Below are positions 9,085 through 19,003 of a stretch of 28,037 nt of DNA, one piece after another. The stretch is from Chara braunii (Eukaryota > Streptophyta > Charophyceae > Charales > Characeae). The DNA lies in NCBI GenBank assembly GCA_003427395.1, contig BFEA01000157.1:980038-1008074 (forward strand). Direction: 5' to 3'. The notes under the pieces were generated by a model, which ran no database searches, was not told where the DNA came from, and saw nothing but the letters and a program-made list of their open reading frames with translations. The translations under genes and the position numbers were made by a program. Position 1 is the stretch's first letter, and each line of letters opens with the position of its first letter.

Positions 9085-9382
9085 CTCCTAACACTATGAA
9101 GGGATGGTCACTGCTGGCCTCTGCGGCCTCTGNCTCCTAACACTATGAAGGGATGGTCACTGCTGGCCTCTGCGGCCTCTGTCGCGAAAACTGCGACCTA
9201 ACACTATGAAGGGATGGTCACTGCTGGCGACTGCGGCCTCTGCCGCGAAAACTGCGACCCATTGTCTTGTAATCCTGTCTCTTATACACATCTAGATGTG
9301 TATAAGAGACAGCTATGAAGGGATGGTCACTGCTGGCGACTGCGGCCTCTGCCGCGAAAACTGCGACCCATTGTCTTGTAAT
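9085..9382. repeat. Tandem repeat with assembly breaks
   Basis: The word CCTAACACTATGAAGGGATG and its continuation recurs at about 9087, 9136 and 9197, and from CTATGAAGGG again at 9313. 9085-9132 and 9134-9181 are identical and separated by one N. The block after 9313 repeats 9204-9274 almost exactly, with the adapter in between. Some copies are probably assembly duplicates, so the true copy number is unknown. Confidence 0.8.
9275..9312. other. Nextera mate-pair junction adapter (artefact)
   Basis: CTGTCTCTTATACACATCT (9275-9293), the 19-bp Tn5 mosaic end, is followed directly by its reverse complement (9294-9312). This 38-bp double mosaic end is the circularisation junction of Nextera mate-pair libraries. 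It is not genomic. Confidence 0.97.
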
Positions 9383-9920
9383 CTTCCCCCTTACCCCCTA
9401 ATTACTTGCCCAGTATGGCGTTGTGGCCTGGACATGCCTGCTTAAATGGCGGTGAACATCAGCCTGCTTACCTGCTGACATGTCAGCAACATGCCATGTT
9501 TCCTCAATGTTTCCAGAAAGCTGTCATAGAGAGTCTGTGTCTCTACTGCATGGACTATCTCCGATGCCATCACTGGCCACATCCTCTCCCAGCATGTCCC
9601 ACATGAAGTGTTGGGGATACAACTGCTGCAACCACAGTCGGATCTCCTTCACCCTTGCCAGACGAACGACAGACACAGCAGCCTGAGTCGGAAAATAGAC
9701 TATCATACGTGAGAGGCATAGTATGCGGGGAGCTGCAAGAACAAATAAAAGGGGTACCCCAAAGAAAGCTGAAGTAAACATAGTCGAGAAAGGGAACAGA
9801 TCCATTGTGCTCCATGTTGCTTGGTATATAGGTAAAACTGTTTCATTTGTTGCATTGGCTCAGCTCAAGTGTGCTTTGTTGTCTACAATAGGACTAAAGC
9901 TGCTTCAATTTTGGATCTGG
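9383..9920. other. Unassigned, no gene seen
   Basis: No recognised protein motif on either strand. Open frames here are under 100 codons and carry no family signature. Unique-looking sequence between two tandem repeats. Confidence 0.4.
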
Positions 9921-10232
9921 ATGGAACAGGGGCTGTTGCAGTGAAAATCTAAAACACACACAGTGAGGCATGTCTTCACCTCACACGCGCATCTCCCCCT
10001 CTCCTCTTGTACGCTTAATCACAGATGGAACAGGGGCTGTTGCGGTGAAAATCTAAAACACACACACTGAGGCACGTCTTCACCTCACACGCACATCTCC
10101 TTCTCTCCTTTTGTACGCTTAATCACAGATGGAACATGGGCTGTTGCGGTGAAAATCTAAAAGACACACACTGAGGCACGTCTTCACCTCACACGCGCAT
10201 CTCCCCCTCTCCTCTTGTACGCTTAATCACAG
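9921..10232. repeat. 104-bp tandem repeat, three copies
   Basis: Units start with ATGGAACA at 9921, 10025 and 10129, each exactly 104 bp, ending CTTAATCACAG. Copies differ by a few substitutions (for example GCAGTG/GCGGTG). Each unit has a CACACACA run, CTTCACCTCACACGC, and a pyrimidine-rich CTCCCCCTCTCC. No coding is maintained across units. Confidence 0.93.
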
Positions 10233-10875
10233 GCACACCGCCTTGATCGCGCACCTTGCTCTGCTTTTATGAGTGCTGCTTTGCTTGCACGCGCTTAGCT
10301 CACCTCATGCACGCCAGCTTCTTTCACGCGCCACTTGTTTCCTGTGCACTTTACTGCTTAGGGCACACCCTTCTCTCCTAGCTCGCACTACTGCTCTATT
10401 CTTGAGCCCTCCTGCATGTGCATGCCACCTCTGCGCAGGTGCACGCTGCTTGCTTGGGTTGCACCCCCCCAAGATCTGCCATGCTCGCCTTCTTTGCCTC
10501 GCGCCATCCTTCCACCGCGGGCCTTTGCCCCTAGCTCGCAACTTCGCTCTTAGAGCATGCCGTTCCTTCTGCTATGACATGCTGCTTCTCTGCCGCAGGT
10601 TGCTTCTCCCTACTGCACAAAACAAATGGTGCAATCACAGTAGCTGGTGAGGACAATGAGTACCTGCTCCAATACAACTAAATCAACCCGCTCATCTGGA
10701 TCAAGATCTAGATTGCCCACCTTTCCGTCATGCTTCAAACTCCGTGCATGCATTGAACTCAAGATCCAAGTGGCAACAGCAAGTTCGACACAATACAGGT
10801 ACACAAAACTCGATTACAACTTCAAAAAATACATACAACTCAAGATCACGGCTCGGCTGCTAGCAACACGACAAT

Positions 10876-10880
<5 letters not shown>
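10233..10880. other. Unassigned, pyrimidine-rich, no gene seen
   Basis: Cysteine/leucine-rich translations (about 10273-10650) come from CTTGCNC-type low-complexity sequence, not a known protein. No RNA gene or element boundary recognised. Confidence 0.4.

Positions 10881-10955
<75 letters not shown>
10881..10955. repeat. (CT)n microsatellite
   Basis: An uninterrupted CT dinucleotide run of about 75 bp. A second, ~90-bp run is at 23473-23562 inside the E3 leader. Exact lengths are unreliable in short-read assemblies. Confidence 0.97.
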
Positions 10956-10958
<3 letters not shown>

Positions 10959-12169
10959 CCCTACAAACTACTGCGCACAGGTGCTCTGATCACTCTCTGA
11001 ATGTCATTGCTGTGTTCCCTCTCTGCTACGCACACTGACAGCTATGGCGCCGAGGGCCGTCGATACTCTGGCCGGGCACCGTACAGGCTTCCAGATCTTG
11101 GCGCCCCATAACGCAACAGCAGTTCCGCATATGCCAAAAGCGAAGAAGAGGAGGTTCCTGACGCTGGCCTCCCTTTTGTGCCTTCGCCTCCTCGTCCAAT
11201 GTGATTCTGGACTCTTCTTGCCAGGCCCTGTCGCGACAGACAGAGATTCGGTCTGTCATGGGCCTTCCCTGGGACTGAGCTGCAATGGGACTGGGATTGG
11301 ACTCGTGGCAACTCCCTACCTACTGACTACTAGGCCCTAAGGTACAAATTAAAATGGGACATGGCACCAGGGCCGTACTGCAGCAGCATGTGAATCCTTT
11401 TAGTGTATATGCCTAGCATCCAAAGTACCCATATGACAAGCCTCTTCCGAGCATGCTCAACTTGTGCAGAATGGAAAATGCTTAATGCTGGTGCGCATTC
11501 GGCCGCTGTCCGGTCAGGTCATCCCACTGGGAGAAGGTACAGTGCCCTGAGTGGTGGACACTAAGGTACGACTGAGGGAGTGTGGGTGCCCCAGGGAGAA
11601 TTGACAAAAGAGGGGGTGGCTGGGTTTCGTGGAGGGGCACATCCAAAAAAAAAAGAAAAACACAATTGATCCAGCAATTCTAACTCTCCCTTGCTGTGGT
11701 TGTCGTTGGTTTTTGTCAGGACGGCTTGTTCAGGAGATTCTGAGGCTGAGTGACCCCAAGCAGACAATGTTTCTGAAACCTCTGAGTGGCTGGTAGTGGT
11801 GATGGCCTCCTTTTCCTCAGGGTCTCTCAAATGCACATCTTCTTGCTCTTCCTGCTCTCGCTTTTCTTGAACCGTGTCATTGCAAAGACAGAGAGTGACA
11901 TTGGTGTCCATATTCTGTTGACATGTTTTGTTCATTCACTTTAATTGTCGAGCATTTGAAGAATATGAAGTGAACAGCTCACCAGCATGGCTTGCATTGC
12001 TCAATTTACCAGCTGCTCGGGCCATTCTGCAGCTAGCAGTTGTGGTTTGCCTGCCAGGAGATTGTTTGTGTGTTTGTGTATGCGTGCATGTGCGTGTATG
12101 AGAGAGAGAGAGGCTCGAAGAGAGATGTTGGGTGGTGGTGGTGGCGAGGGGGGGGAGAAGGGGGGCCAA
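10956..12169. other. Unassigned, no gene seen
   Basis: Short open frames on both strands around 11040-11340 and 11561-11935 have no recognised motif. A G-rich run at about 12129-12168 (GGTGGTGGTGGTGGCGAGG, then several G runs) could form a G-quadruplex on the plus strand; a (GA)n stretch lies at about 12100-12112. Confidence 0.4.
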
Positions 12170-12797
12170 GGTGCTAGAATACCTCTTCTGTGTCGCAATG
12201 ATTTTGCCTGAGAGAGATCGCCTACCATGGACCTGTGAACTTGTTGTATCTTTGTTGGTTGAGGATATCTGGATTTGGGCATTCTGCAAGACATTTTTTA
12301 TACATGACAAACTTGCAAAGTCTATTTGCATGTGATACTGTGCATGAGCTTGCTTGCAAGGGGGGGCCAAGGTGCTAGTATACCTCTTCTGTGTCACGAC
12401 GATATTGCATGAGAGAGATTGCATGACCATGGACCTGTGAAATTGTTGTACCTTTGCTGGTTGAGGATACCTGGATTTGGGCATTCAGCAAGACATTTCT
12501 TAGGCTACTTTTCCCTTATGCATGACAAACTTGCAGTGATACTGTGCATGAGCATGCTCTACCACAATCCTACTCAAGGTGCTAGAATACCTCTTCTGTG
12601 TCACGATGATATTGCCTGAGAGAGGTTGCATGACCATGGACCTATGAAATTGTTGTACCTTTGCTGGTTTAGGATATCTGGATTTGGGCATTCTGCAAGA
12701 CATTTCTTAGGCTCCGTTTCCCTTATGCATGACAAGCTTGCAAAGTCTACTTGCATGTGATACTGTGCATGAGCATGCCCTACCACAATCCTACTCA
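12170..12797. repeat. ~200-220 bp tandem repeat, three copies
   Basis: Units begin GGTGCTAGAATACCTCTTCT at 12170, 12371 (one change) and 12578. Each continues through CCATGGACCT, TTGTTGTA, GGATTTGGGCATTC and TGATACTGTGCATGAGC. Lengths are 201, 207 and 220 bp with small indels. Minus-strand open frames here repeat because the DNA does; indels change frame between units, so coding is unlikely. Confidence 0.9.
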
Positions 12798-12897
12798 AAT
12801 ACAGAGATTTCTACATGGTATGCTTCACACATCTTTGCGAGAGGAACTGCCACTGCAGGTAGAAAATAAGTTTCAGAATGCTTGGCATATATGGGCC

Positions 12898-13020
12898 GAC
12901 AGAAGAGAGGATGAAAAGAAGGAAGATGAGGGAGAAAAGGGGCAGCAGCTGAGGGAAAGGTAGAGACAGAGAGCGATGGCGGGAGGGAGACGAGGGGGAG
13001 AGAGAAAGAGAGTGAGAGAA
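12898..13020 (+). repeat. Polypurine (GA-rich) tract
   Basis: Nearly pure A/G over about 120 bp (GACAGAAGAGAGGATGAAAA and on). Likely a decayed GA microsatellite; no LTR starts directly after it, so it is not a retrotransposon priming tract. Confidence 0.7.
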
Positions 13021-13289
13021 TTGCTTTCTGTCTATGATAACTCGATTCACCAGGAGAACTGGATGTCATTTTTCATGAATGCGAGATGAATGAAGCGAAA
13101 CCTCGTGTGGCTCTGTCTGTTTGATTCTTGGGGTTGGGTGTAAACAAATCTGGCAGGTTTGATGCCGATGGGCGAGAGCTCGTGGGTCTCCACACCTTCA
13201 ATTCATTACAGTTGAGGTCAGTAACTGGGTTACGAGTCTTATCATCTGACGTCTGCAACGGTGTGAAATAAATTTCCAGCTTTTTTGTT
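13021..13289. other. Unassigned sequence left of EA
   Basis: No gene or element recognised. It ends ...CTTTTTTGTT immediately before the TGCAAGGA start of the EA left LTR. The last 5 bp (TTGTT) would be the left target duplication, but the right partner is not visible. Confidence 0.4.
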
Positions 13290-14287
13290 TGCAAGGAACA
13301 TGAGCGATAGAGTGAATGACAGAAAACCAAATTGCGTCATCACATTGAAAGCCAGATAATCGTGTGCTGAACAGAAAGCAGAATGCACCAAGTTACACAC
13401 GAAATAAGAGCAAAGCAATGAACTTAATTGTCAATGTCAGCACCCATCTCGCCTCCGCCAACAATATATCCAATGTCGCTCTTCTATATGGCGCTCAGCA
13501 CCCACAGCACCTGTACTAGCCTACAATCTACATGTGCAGGCAGGATCACTCCAGCAGCAGACGGATGTACATGAAGACGTCGCCCTTGCAGACCTCCGCG
13601 ACACACCAGGTACGCCTCTCCCTCTCTATCTTACTCATCCCCTGACTGTCCCTCCACAGACTTTGCTCCCCTGCCTAGGATGACCACCATCACTATCGGC
13701 TTCGAGCACGAGCGGCTTGGCTATGGCCGCCGTGCAACGCTGCCTCCAGCATCACTATCCCCCAACTCCCGTGTGTGCAATCCCTTTGGCCAGCGCCATG
13801 TCTTCAGCGTGCGCTCATGCAGTGCTCACGCAGCAGCATCCAGCCAGAATGTGTCTGGACTGGGGGCTGGCACTTTCCTTTACGGAAATTGTCTGTCTGC
13901 TGTCGAGGGCCTGGCCTGGCTGCATGCCTCATCCCAGTAGCTGTGCTTCAGGGCCCTTCCAGAATGTGCCTGGGGCTCAAACTATTAGGGTCCTGGGCCT
14001 CAGCATCTGAGGCTGGTAGCATCTTCAACTGTCAGGCCCTACCCGGTGGTTGAAGATGCTGCGAGGCTCAACCACCCCATGTGAGGCCCTTGCGGAAGCT
14101 CCTGTCCAGCATGGGCCTTCTCTCGTGCTCAACCGACTCGCGGACTCCTATTTTTCCAGCAACTGTCAAGGGGCGCCCGCGGCCTCGCGCAAGGCCGATA
14201 CCTTGTCGCCAGAGAAAGTCACGCCCTTCTATCTTATGGCGAGCACATTGGGCCTTTGCCGGACTACGTAGGACTCAGATCCTCGCA
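13290..14287 (-). repeat. EA left LTR (3' LTR in element sense)
   Basis: Starts TGCAAGGA, ends CCTCGCA. Followed at 14288-14298 by CTCCCTCCTCC, i.e. GGAGGAGGGAG in element sense, a good polypurine tract. The same family occurs at 14519-15455 and 26694-26910. Confidence 0.8.
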
Positions 14288-14518
14288 CTCCCTCCTCCAT
14301 TGCTTCGGTAGTCCACTAAGAAGTGCCACTTTACTTGTTTTTCCCTTTATCCTTCTTTCGTACTGGGACACATTCTGAGGCACTATCTTTTCGATCTTGT
14401 TTTCCCCTTTGTGAACCACCGATCTTCTTTCCGATCCGTATGATGCCTGAATCTGACCTGGAACTGTCTCTGGGGTTTCGGCTGTCTTCCTCTGCCAATA
14501 AGCTTTGGAATAGGCATG
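14288..14518 (-). pseudogene. EA polypurine tract and integrase C-terminal tail remnant
   Basis: In one minus-strand frame, 14420-14500 reads GRGRQPKPQ, then FQVRFRHHTDRKEDRWFTKG, closely matching the EB tail (FRHHTDPKEDRWFTREEL). A stop follows soon after. It ends at 14518, where the EB LTR starts with TG, so EB interrupts it. Confidence 0.75.
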
Positions 14519-15455
14519 TGCAAGGAAAATGAGCGATAGCAAACTTCAGAAATCAAACAGCATCATACACATGTGACCAGATAGTCGTGACCTCGAACCA
14601 ATAGGAGAATTGCATCACGAGTTTCACCAAATAAGAGCACAGCAAAAACTCATAATTGACAATGCTGGAATAGTCTCATCATCATCAACAAAGAACCAAT
14701 GTCGATATCCTATCTGGCGCTCGACGCCCAGACTACAGATGCCAGATCCTATCTAGCCTATCTACAATGCCGATGATGATGTCAACAGCTCCCGGAAGTG
14801 CGAGCAGAGCTTGGCGAATGCCGTTCGCCTCAAGCACCAGGTATGTCTCTCGTATCACTCACAACCTCAATCCCCAACTCACAGATGCCACATGCACCCA
14901 AGATCCACGATGCGCCCCATCCAGCATGCAGCAGCACAGCTCGGCTATGGCTGTCTGCTCCTTCCAGCTCGCCCGTGAGCGCGTGAGCGCTGGCCAGCGT
15001 TAGCGCAGCAGCGCTTGCGCAACATGCAGCCAGTGCCCGAATGTCCAATGCGTGGGCAGGCCCTTCCCTATATCGAAGTGGCCTGCTGCTGTGTGCTGTA
15101 CTGCGGTACTGGGCCTCGACCCAGAAGCTCCCGGTAGGCCCTACGAGGCTGAGCCTCAGTTCACAGGCAACAGGCCCAGGGCCTGTGGTGGTTACCAGCA
15201 CCCAACTGCCCTCAGCCATTGTTCGGTCCATGTTGTGTATCCGGCCCAGGGCCTGCCTCAGTTACATACGTTAAAAGCCAGCCTGGGCCTGGGCGCTCTC
15301 AACCAACTGGCGCTGCGCAACTGCCTGAATTCCCCCAGTTGCGTGGTGACCCCAAAAATGGCCTTTAGGCCTCAGTCGAGCCTGCCTTCACTTAGGGCGG
15401 CCGACTGTGTTGAAAATAGGGCCCAGTAGGGCGTATCGAGACCTTGTGCCTCGCA
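14519..15455 (-). repeat. EB left LTR
   Basis: TGCAAGGAAAATGAGCGATA... to ...GTGCCTCGCA, same family as the EA LTR but clearly diverged. Followed at 15456-15466 by TTCCCTCCTCC (GGAGGAGGGAA in element sense), the polypurine tract. Confidence 0.82.
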
Positions 15456-15490
15456 TTCCCTCCTCCATACTTCGCTATCCTTTGAGAAGT

Positions 15491-15910
15491 TTATTCAATC
15501 TGGCGCTTTCCTTTCTGCAGCAACTTCATATAGTGGGCGACAACCTGTGGAGCGGTCTGCATGAGTTCCTCCCGTGTGAACCATCTATCCTCCTTTGGAT
15601 CAGTATGATGTCTGAACCAAACTCTGTACTGCAGCTTCGGCTTCGGAGGACGGCCCCTGCCTGTGGGTCTTGACACTGGCATCTCTCTGTGGTCCACAAT
15701 GTTGTCGATGTCGACCTCTCCATCCATGGTAAGGGGCAGCATTGAGCGACGAGATGGAAACTGATCAGTTTCTTTGAGAGATGCAAGCTTTGATGCGTGG
15801 AAGACAGGGTAAGTGCGAAGGTGACCAGGGATCTGAATGACGTATGACGGCCCATCCGGATCATCTCCGACAATATCCAAAACCTCCCAGGGTCCAAAGT
15901 ACTGTGGCAT
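15491..15910 (-). pseudogene. EB integrase C-terminal domain and tail
   Basis: 139 open codons: PQYFGPWEVLDIVGDDPDGP (GPY/F-type module), then IPGHLRTYPVFHASKL, then GRGRPPKPK and RVWFRHHTDPKEDRWFTREE followed by LMQTAPQVV, ending at 15491. It is the least damaged tail in the window. The first Met is internal. Between 15911 and 16038 the integrase continues in a broken frame. Confidence 0.85.
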
Positions 15911-16245
15911 GAGCTTACGGGATATCCCGTGCTCTTGTCTCAGTTCTAAGGACTTGACCCAGACTGTCTCCTACCTGGAATGTAGATGGGCGGCGATGCT
16001 TATTCTCAGATTCTATCATTACCGCCTGTGAATCTGTTCTACCGCTGCTGCATCAAGTTCTCATATCGGTAGGGAAACTGTAATGTACCAGGTGCAGCAG
16101 TTGGCTGATTCTCAGGTAGTAAGAAGTCTAGAGGCAGTCTAGGCTTGAAGGTCAGTAGCAGGCTGTTAGGACTCACGCCTGTTGCGCTGTGCACGACATT
16201 ATTGTACATACTGGCGATGAGGGCAAGTTTCTCATCCCAGTCCAC
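15911..16245 (-). pseudogene. EB integrase, post-DDE segment
   Basis: MDWDEKLALIASMYNNVVHS then ATGVSPNSLLLTFKPRLPLDF matches the region just after the catalytic Glu in E3 (MNWDEMLPKVANAYNNSVHL). The catalytic D,D,E part is absent: gag sequence begins immediately upstream. The frame breaks again near 16039. Confidence 0.8.
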
Positions 16246-16254
16246 CTGGTGCGA

Positions 16255-16866
16255 CCCTTCGCCTTCCAGTTGGGAGGCAGTGACTTTTTCCTACCATCCG
16301 TGGTGGGTGTTTGTCCATGCCTTATCTTGGCCTCAAGGTCTAGGGCCTTCTTGCTGAACGAGGGGAAGTGCTGCATATTGATGTTGTCCTCACCTGCCAA
16401 CTGATTCCTGAGAGGCATAGGAAAACATCTCAGGTAGGAGGTGAGTAAAACCTGGGGGTCATAGCGCACCCCAGGGACACAGATTAGACGCTCTACTGCG
16501 TCTGTGGCTTCTCTTACTGACTTGAACTGTCTATGGTTCATAGTCAGGATCACGTCAGTGGCCTTCTGAGCCTCCTGCGGATCATGCCACCTTTCTTCCA
16601 CCAGCTTCAGGAAGTCATCTAGTTTCTGGTTGACTGCCCAAGCGCGGAAGTCATGACCGTACCCCTGTAGCTGCACTAAACCACCCGACAATCTTGTTGC
16701 ACTCCCCTCAAGGTACGAGGCAGCCACAAACACTTCCTCGTGCGGCAAGGTTAGTTTACACTTTACATAGACCGGCACTTACCTCAACCAGGTGTCAAGG
16801 TCTTCGCCCTTCTTGTCCCCTGAAAAGGGTTTGGGCGAGGCGATGGCCGTCTTTGGAACCCACGAC
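16255..16866 (-). pseudogene. EB gag capsid-type fragment
   Basis: Starts at about 16862 with VPKTAIASPKPFSGDKKGED, then LDTWLR, an in-frame TAA (16779-16781), then VPVYVKCKLTLPHEEVFVAA and onward through LDDFLKLVEERWHDP and VPGVRYDPQ to LPPNWKAKGR. Homologous to EA gag (VEERWHDH, VPGVRYDPQ). Codes for the particle shell in intact elements. It breaks off before a zinc knuckle and runs into integrase near 16250. Confidence 0.82.
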
Positions 16867-17204
16867 AACTTCTGGGAATTACCTCTATCGCATGGGCTAC
16901 CTCCCTTCTCTACAACCCGTGAAGGCTCTTGGAAAAGGTCCCCATATTGAGCGGCGACTTTTTCTATCTCTGGGGGTGTTTTAACGGCCTCCCCTTTCTC
17001 AGAGACAAGTAGTAAGTACATACCGTCCTCTCGGTTTTGTTTGTAATAAATATAAAACAACTGAGCGCATATGCATTCATATGAGTCCACTAGCCTATAA
17101 GAACGATACTTCCTAAGGCTAACAGTCCTATGATCGAGTAACATATGCTTCAGCAACCTCCGGTCCCAGTCGAACTGGGGCTTGGCAACCTCGAGGTAAT
17201 ACAT
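16866..17204 (-). pseudogene. EA protease end and pre-RT linker
   Basis: VAKPQFDWDRRL at the start fits the protease C-terminus, and PPEIEKVAAQYGDLFQEPSR is the linker that precedes RT (compare EYKELFTEP in E1 and EYKDLFEAP in E3). A shifted frame then reads HAIEVIPRS, the usual next motif, after which RT should follow. Instead gag (VPKTAIA) begins. Confidence 0.75.
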
Positions 17205-17700
17205 AGAAGCATGTCAAGGGGCAAGTAATTGTTAATCAAGAACAGAATTTTGTGATTGAGTTCCCCTCTTCCATAGAGGAAAGTACAAACTACATCTTTG
17301 ACTTAGTCCTTGAGGACCATGTGCTGTTTGTTGGCTAATGTAGACTCTACAACCCTATGAAACCACAACACTGGGTCTCCTAAGCGCAGCCTGTCCACAC
17401 AAGCACGACTAATTAAATTCCTAGTAGAGCCAATGTTTGCGAAGGCACCAACCTTCCGGCCACCTACACCGACTTCTACCATGAGATGTTCTCCCTTGGG
17501 ACCCTTCCATTGCCACCCAAGAAGTTAGTGGGTCTTTCTGAGACCATTCCCTCTCGAACTCTTCTAAGGGCTCGAACACATTCAATGAACAAAGCATCAT
17601 TGGTCCGGATGGATCTGTGGGGTGACTAAGGAGTCGATGGCTTCGGCCATCTACCGAAAATGTGAGGGATCATCTACCAGTTCACCCTGAGTAGAAGCAG
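17205..17700 (-). pseudogene. EA aspartic protease, active site lost
   Basis: The minus strand reads VEVGVGGRKVGAFANIGSTR, then NLISRACVDRLRLGDPV. Aligned with E1 (ALLDSGSTRSYIS), the catalytic Asp is Asn (codon 17435-17437) and the next Ser is Ile, so it cannot be active. An in-frame TAA lies at 17303-17305. Upstream, another frame reads VFEPLEEFEREW. A frameshift separates this from the pre-RT part at about 17204. Confidence 0.75.
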
Positions 17701-17706
17701 CTACTT

Positions 17707-17907
17707 CTACTGGCCGGATGTGGTTCTCCGAGAAGTACTCACATAAGTATTCCCATGGGCTGAAGATGTCACTTGCCCAATATGGGGCTGCACCTTCGTG
17801 GTGACCTTTTTGTTCTTGCACCGAGCGTGTGTGTGCCCATACTGGTCACAATTAATGCAGGCGCCTTGAACATATCGGTCTCTCCACACATCCTCAACTA
17901 GACCCAC
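17707..17907 (-). pseudogene. EA gag zinc knuckle
   Basis: CINCDQYGHTHARC (17818-17859) is C-X2-C-X4-H-X4-C, followed by a basic KNKK. It lies between gag capsid sequence and protease as expected for a nucleocapsid. Confidence 0.82.
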
Positions 17908-18540
17908 TTTGGCCCAAAGGGGCGCGTTGGGGTCATTGCCTCAACTCCTGGCCAAGACTCCTCCCTCAGAGGTCTCTTGACTGCCGATCGACTATGTCTC
18001 CTCCCCAAGATCAGGGATTCCTCCACCTCCTCCCGATTCCCATCTGCATCTGCATACAGAAGGCCCCCTTTCTTATTTCCAATCTTGGGGCAACTTCTTT
18101 TTTTCTCCCACCTGTCGGTCCCTGACGTGCGCTCTGGCTTCGAAGTCCAAAGCCCGTCTACTAAAGAAGAAGAGCCCCAGTGACTAGTAGATTCTGGACA
18201 TCCGTCGGTAAACAAATAAGCTAAGTAGTCAGGAGAATTTGTGGGTCATACCGCACCCCTGGGACAATCACATGCTTCTCTAAGACGTTGGTGACTTCAT
18301 GGACTGACCTATACTTCTTCGAGTCTAAGTTCCTGAGTGTGTCTGTGGCCTTTTGCACCTCGTGATGATCATGCCACCTCTCCTCTACCAACATCAAAAA
18401 TTGACTTAGATCCCCGGCCTTTGTGCAGGAATCAAAATCCTTGTTGTATCCCTCTTGTTGTGCAACCCTTTCCAACCACCTTGCTGTAGAGCCCTTCAGA
18501 TAGGATGCATCCATAATTGCCTCCTTCTCCGGTCATGTGT
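17898..18540 (-). pseudogene. EA gag capsid, downstream half
   Basis: MDASYLKGSTARWLERVAQQ begins at 18514; then FLMLVEERWHDHHEVQKATD and VIVPGVRYDPQILLTT, homologous to EB gag. Past 18220 the frame shifts and reads ALDFEARAHVRDRQVGEKKK, then LPQDWK and a stop, matching EB's ALDLEAKI and LPPNWK. E3 begins at 18541, so the N-terminal half is on the far side of E3 at 24640-25593. Confidence 0.85.
18536..18540. repeat. E3 target-site duplication, left copy (TGTGT)
   Basis: TGTGT precedes the LTR start; CGTGT follows the right LTR at 24640-24644. Four of five bases match; the one difference is a C/T transition. Confidence 0.65.
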
Positions 18541-18968
18541 TGAAATCAGACTGCACTCCAAACTTGCTTGCAACATGCATACACAGACAAACCGATGGCA
18601 AACCAACTTCTCCAACTCGGAATCAACAATGAACTTTTTAAAACTCAGTTTAAGTCAACTGTACAACTTGCCGCTATGGTCGTTGAACACTGTCTTCACC
18701 ACCAGCCTCACTCTCCCTCATGTACACATGTACGAGGGTCTACCCTGAATGCCCACGCTACACAGACACACACACTGCGTACACTCTGTCTGTGACAACA
18801 GCTGGGCGGCTATGGCCGTCGTCGTCTTCCTCCTGGCCAGCTACGACCGTCGTCTTCCTCACTGCCCACTTCAGCTCCGGGCACCTGCAGACCTCCATGC
18901 ACAAGTCACCAAGGCAGCACTTCCGCATGCTCACAGGCGAATGAATGAATGACTGGACGCTGCCTCTT

Positions 18969-18976
18969 TATTTATA
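18969..18976 (-). promoter_or_regulatory. TATA box in E3 left LTR
   Basis: TATAAATA in element sense, conserved in the right LTR at 24108-24115. It lies about 520 bp from the LTR start, so U3 would be about 0.5 kb and R-U5 about 0.4 kb. Confidence 0.65.
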
Positions 18977-19003
18977 CTGCTCCGGAGGTGGCCTGGCCTG
19001 GCT

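Larger units (their letters stand above)
14519..16866 (-). mobile_element. EB: truncated chimeric element of the EA family
   Basis: Has a complete left LTR (14519-15455), polypurine tract, integrase C-terminus and a gag fragment, but no right LTR, PBS, protease, RT or RNase H. It sits inside EA: to its left is the EA integrase tail, to its right the EA pre-RT linker. A gag sequence lying directly upstream of an integrase C-terminus is not a viable gene order, so deletion or template switching is needed. Confidence 0.65.

Noticed and set aside
9275-9312. Natural Tn5/IS50-like insertion
   Set aside because: Two mosaic ends head to head with nothing between them is the mate-pair junction adapter, not a transposon.
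10273-10650. Cysteine-rich secreted protein on the plus strand
   Set aside because: No signal peptide followed by ordered cysteines; the sequence is a low-complexity CTTGC/CACGC stretch.
10647-11000. Plus-strand open frame over the (CT)n tract
   Set aside because: About a quarter of it is microsatellite; no domain or start context supports a gene.
11042-11340. Overlapping short open frames on both strands
   Set aside because: No recognisable motif in either frame and no splice or promoter signal I can support.
11936-12703. Minus-strand proteins with repeated MPKSRYPQPAK-type peptides
   Set aside because: The peptide repetition follows the ~200-bp DNA repeat, and indels change frame between units.
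14050-15429. Several plus-strand open frames in the EA/EB LTRs
   Set aside because: They fall within LTR sequence, are antisense to gag-pol and are not conserved between the two LTR copies.
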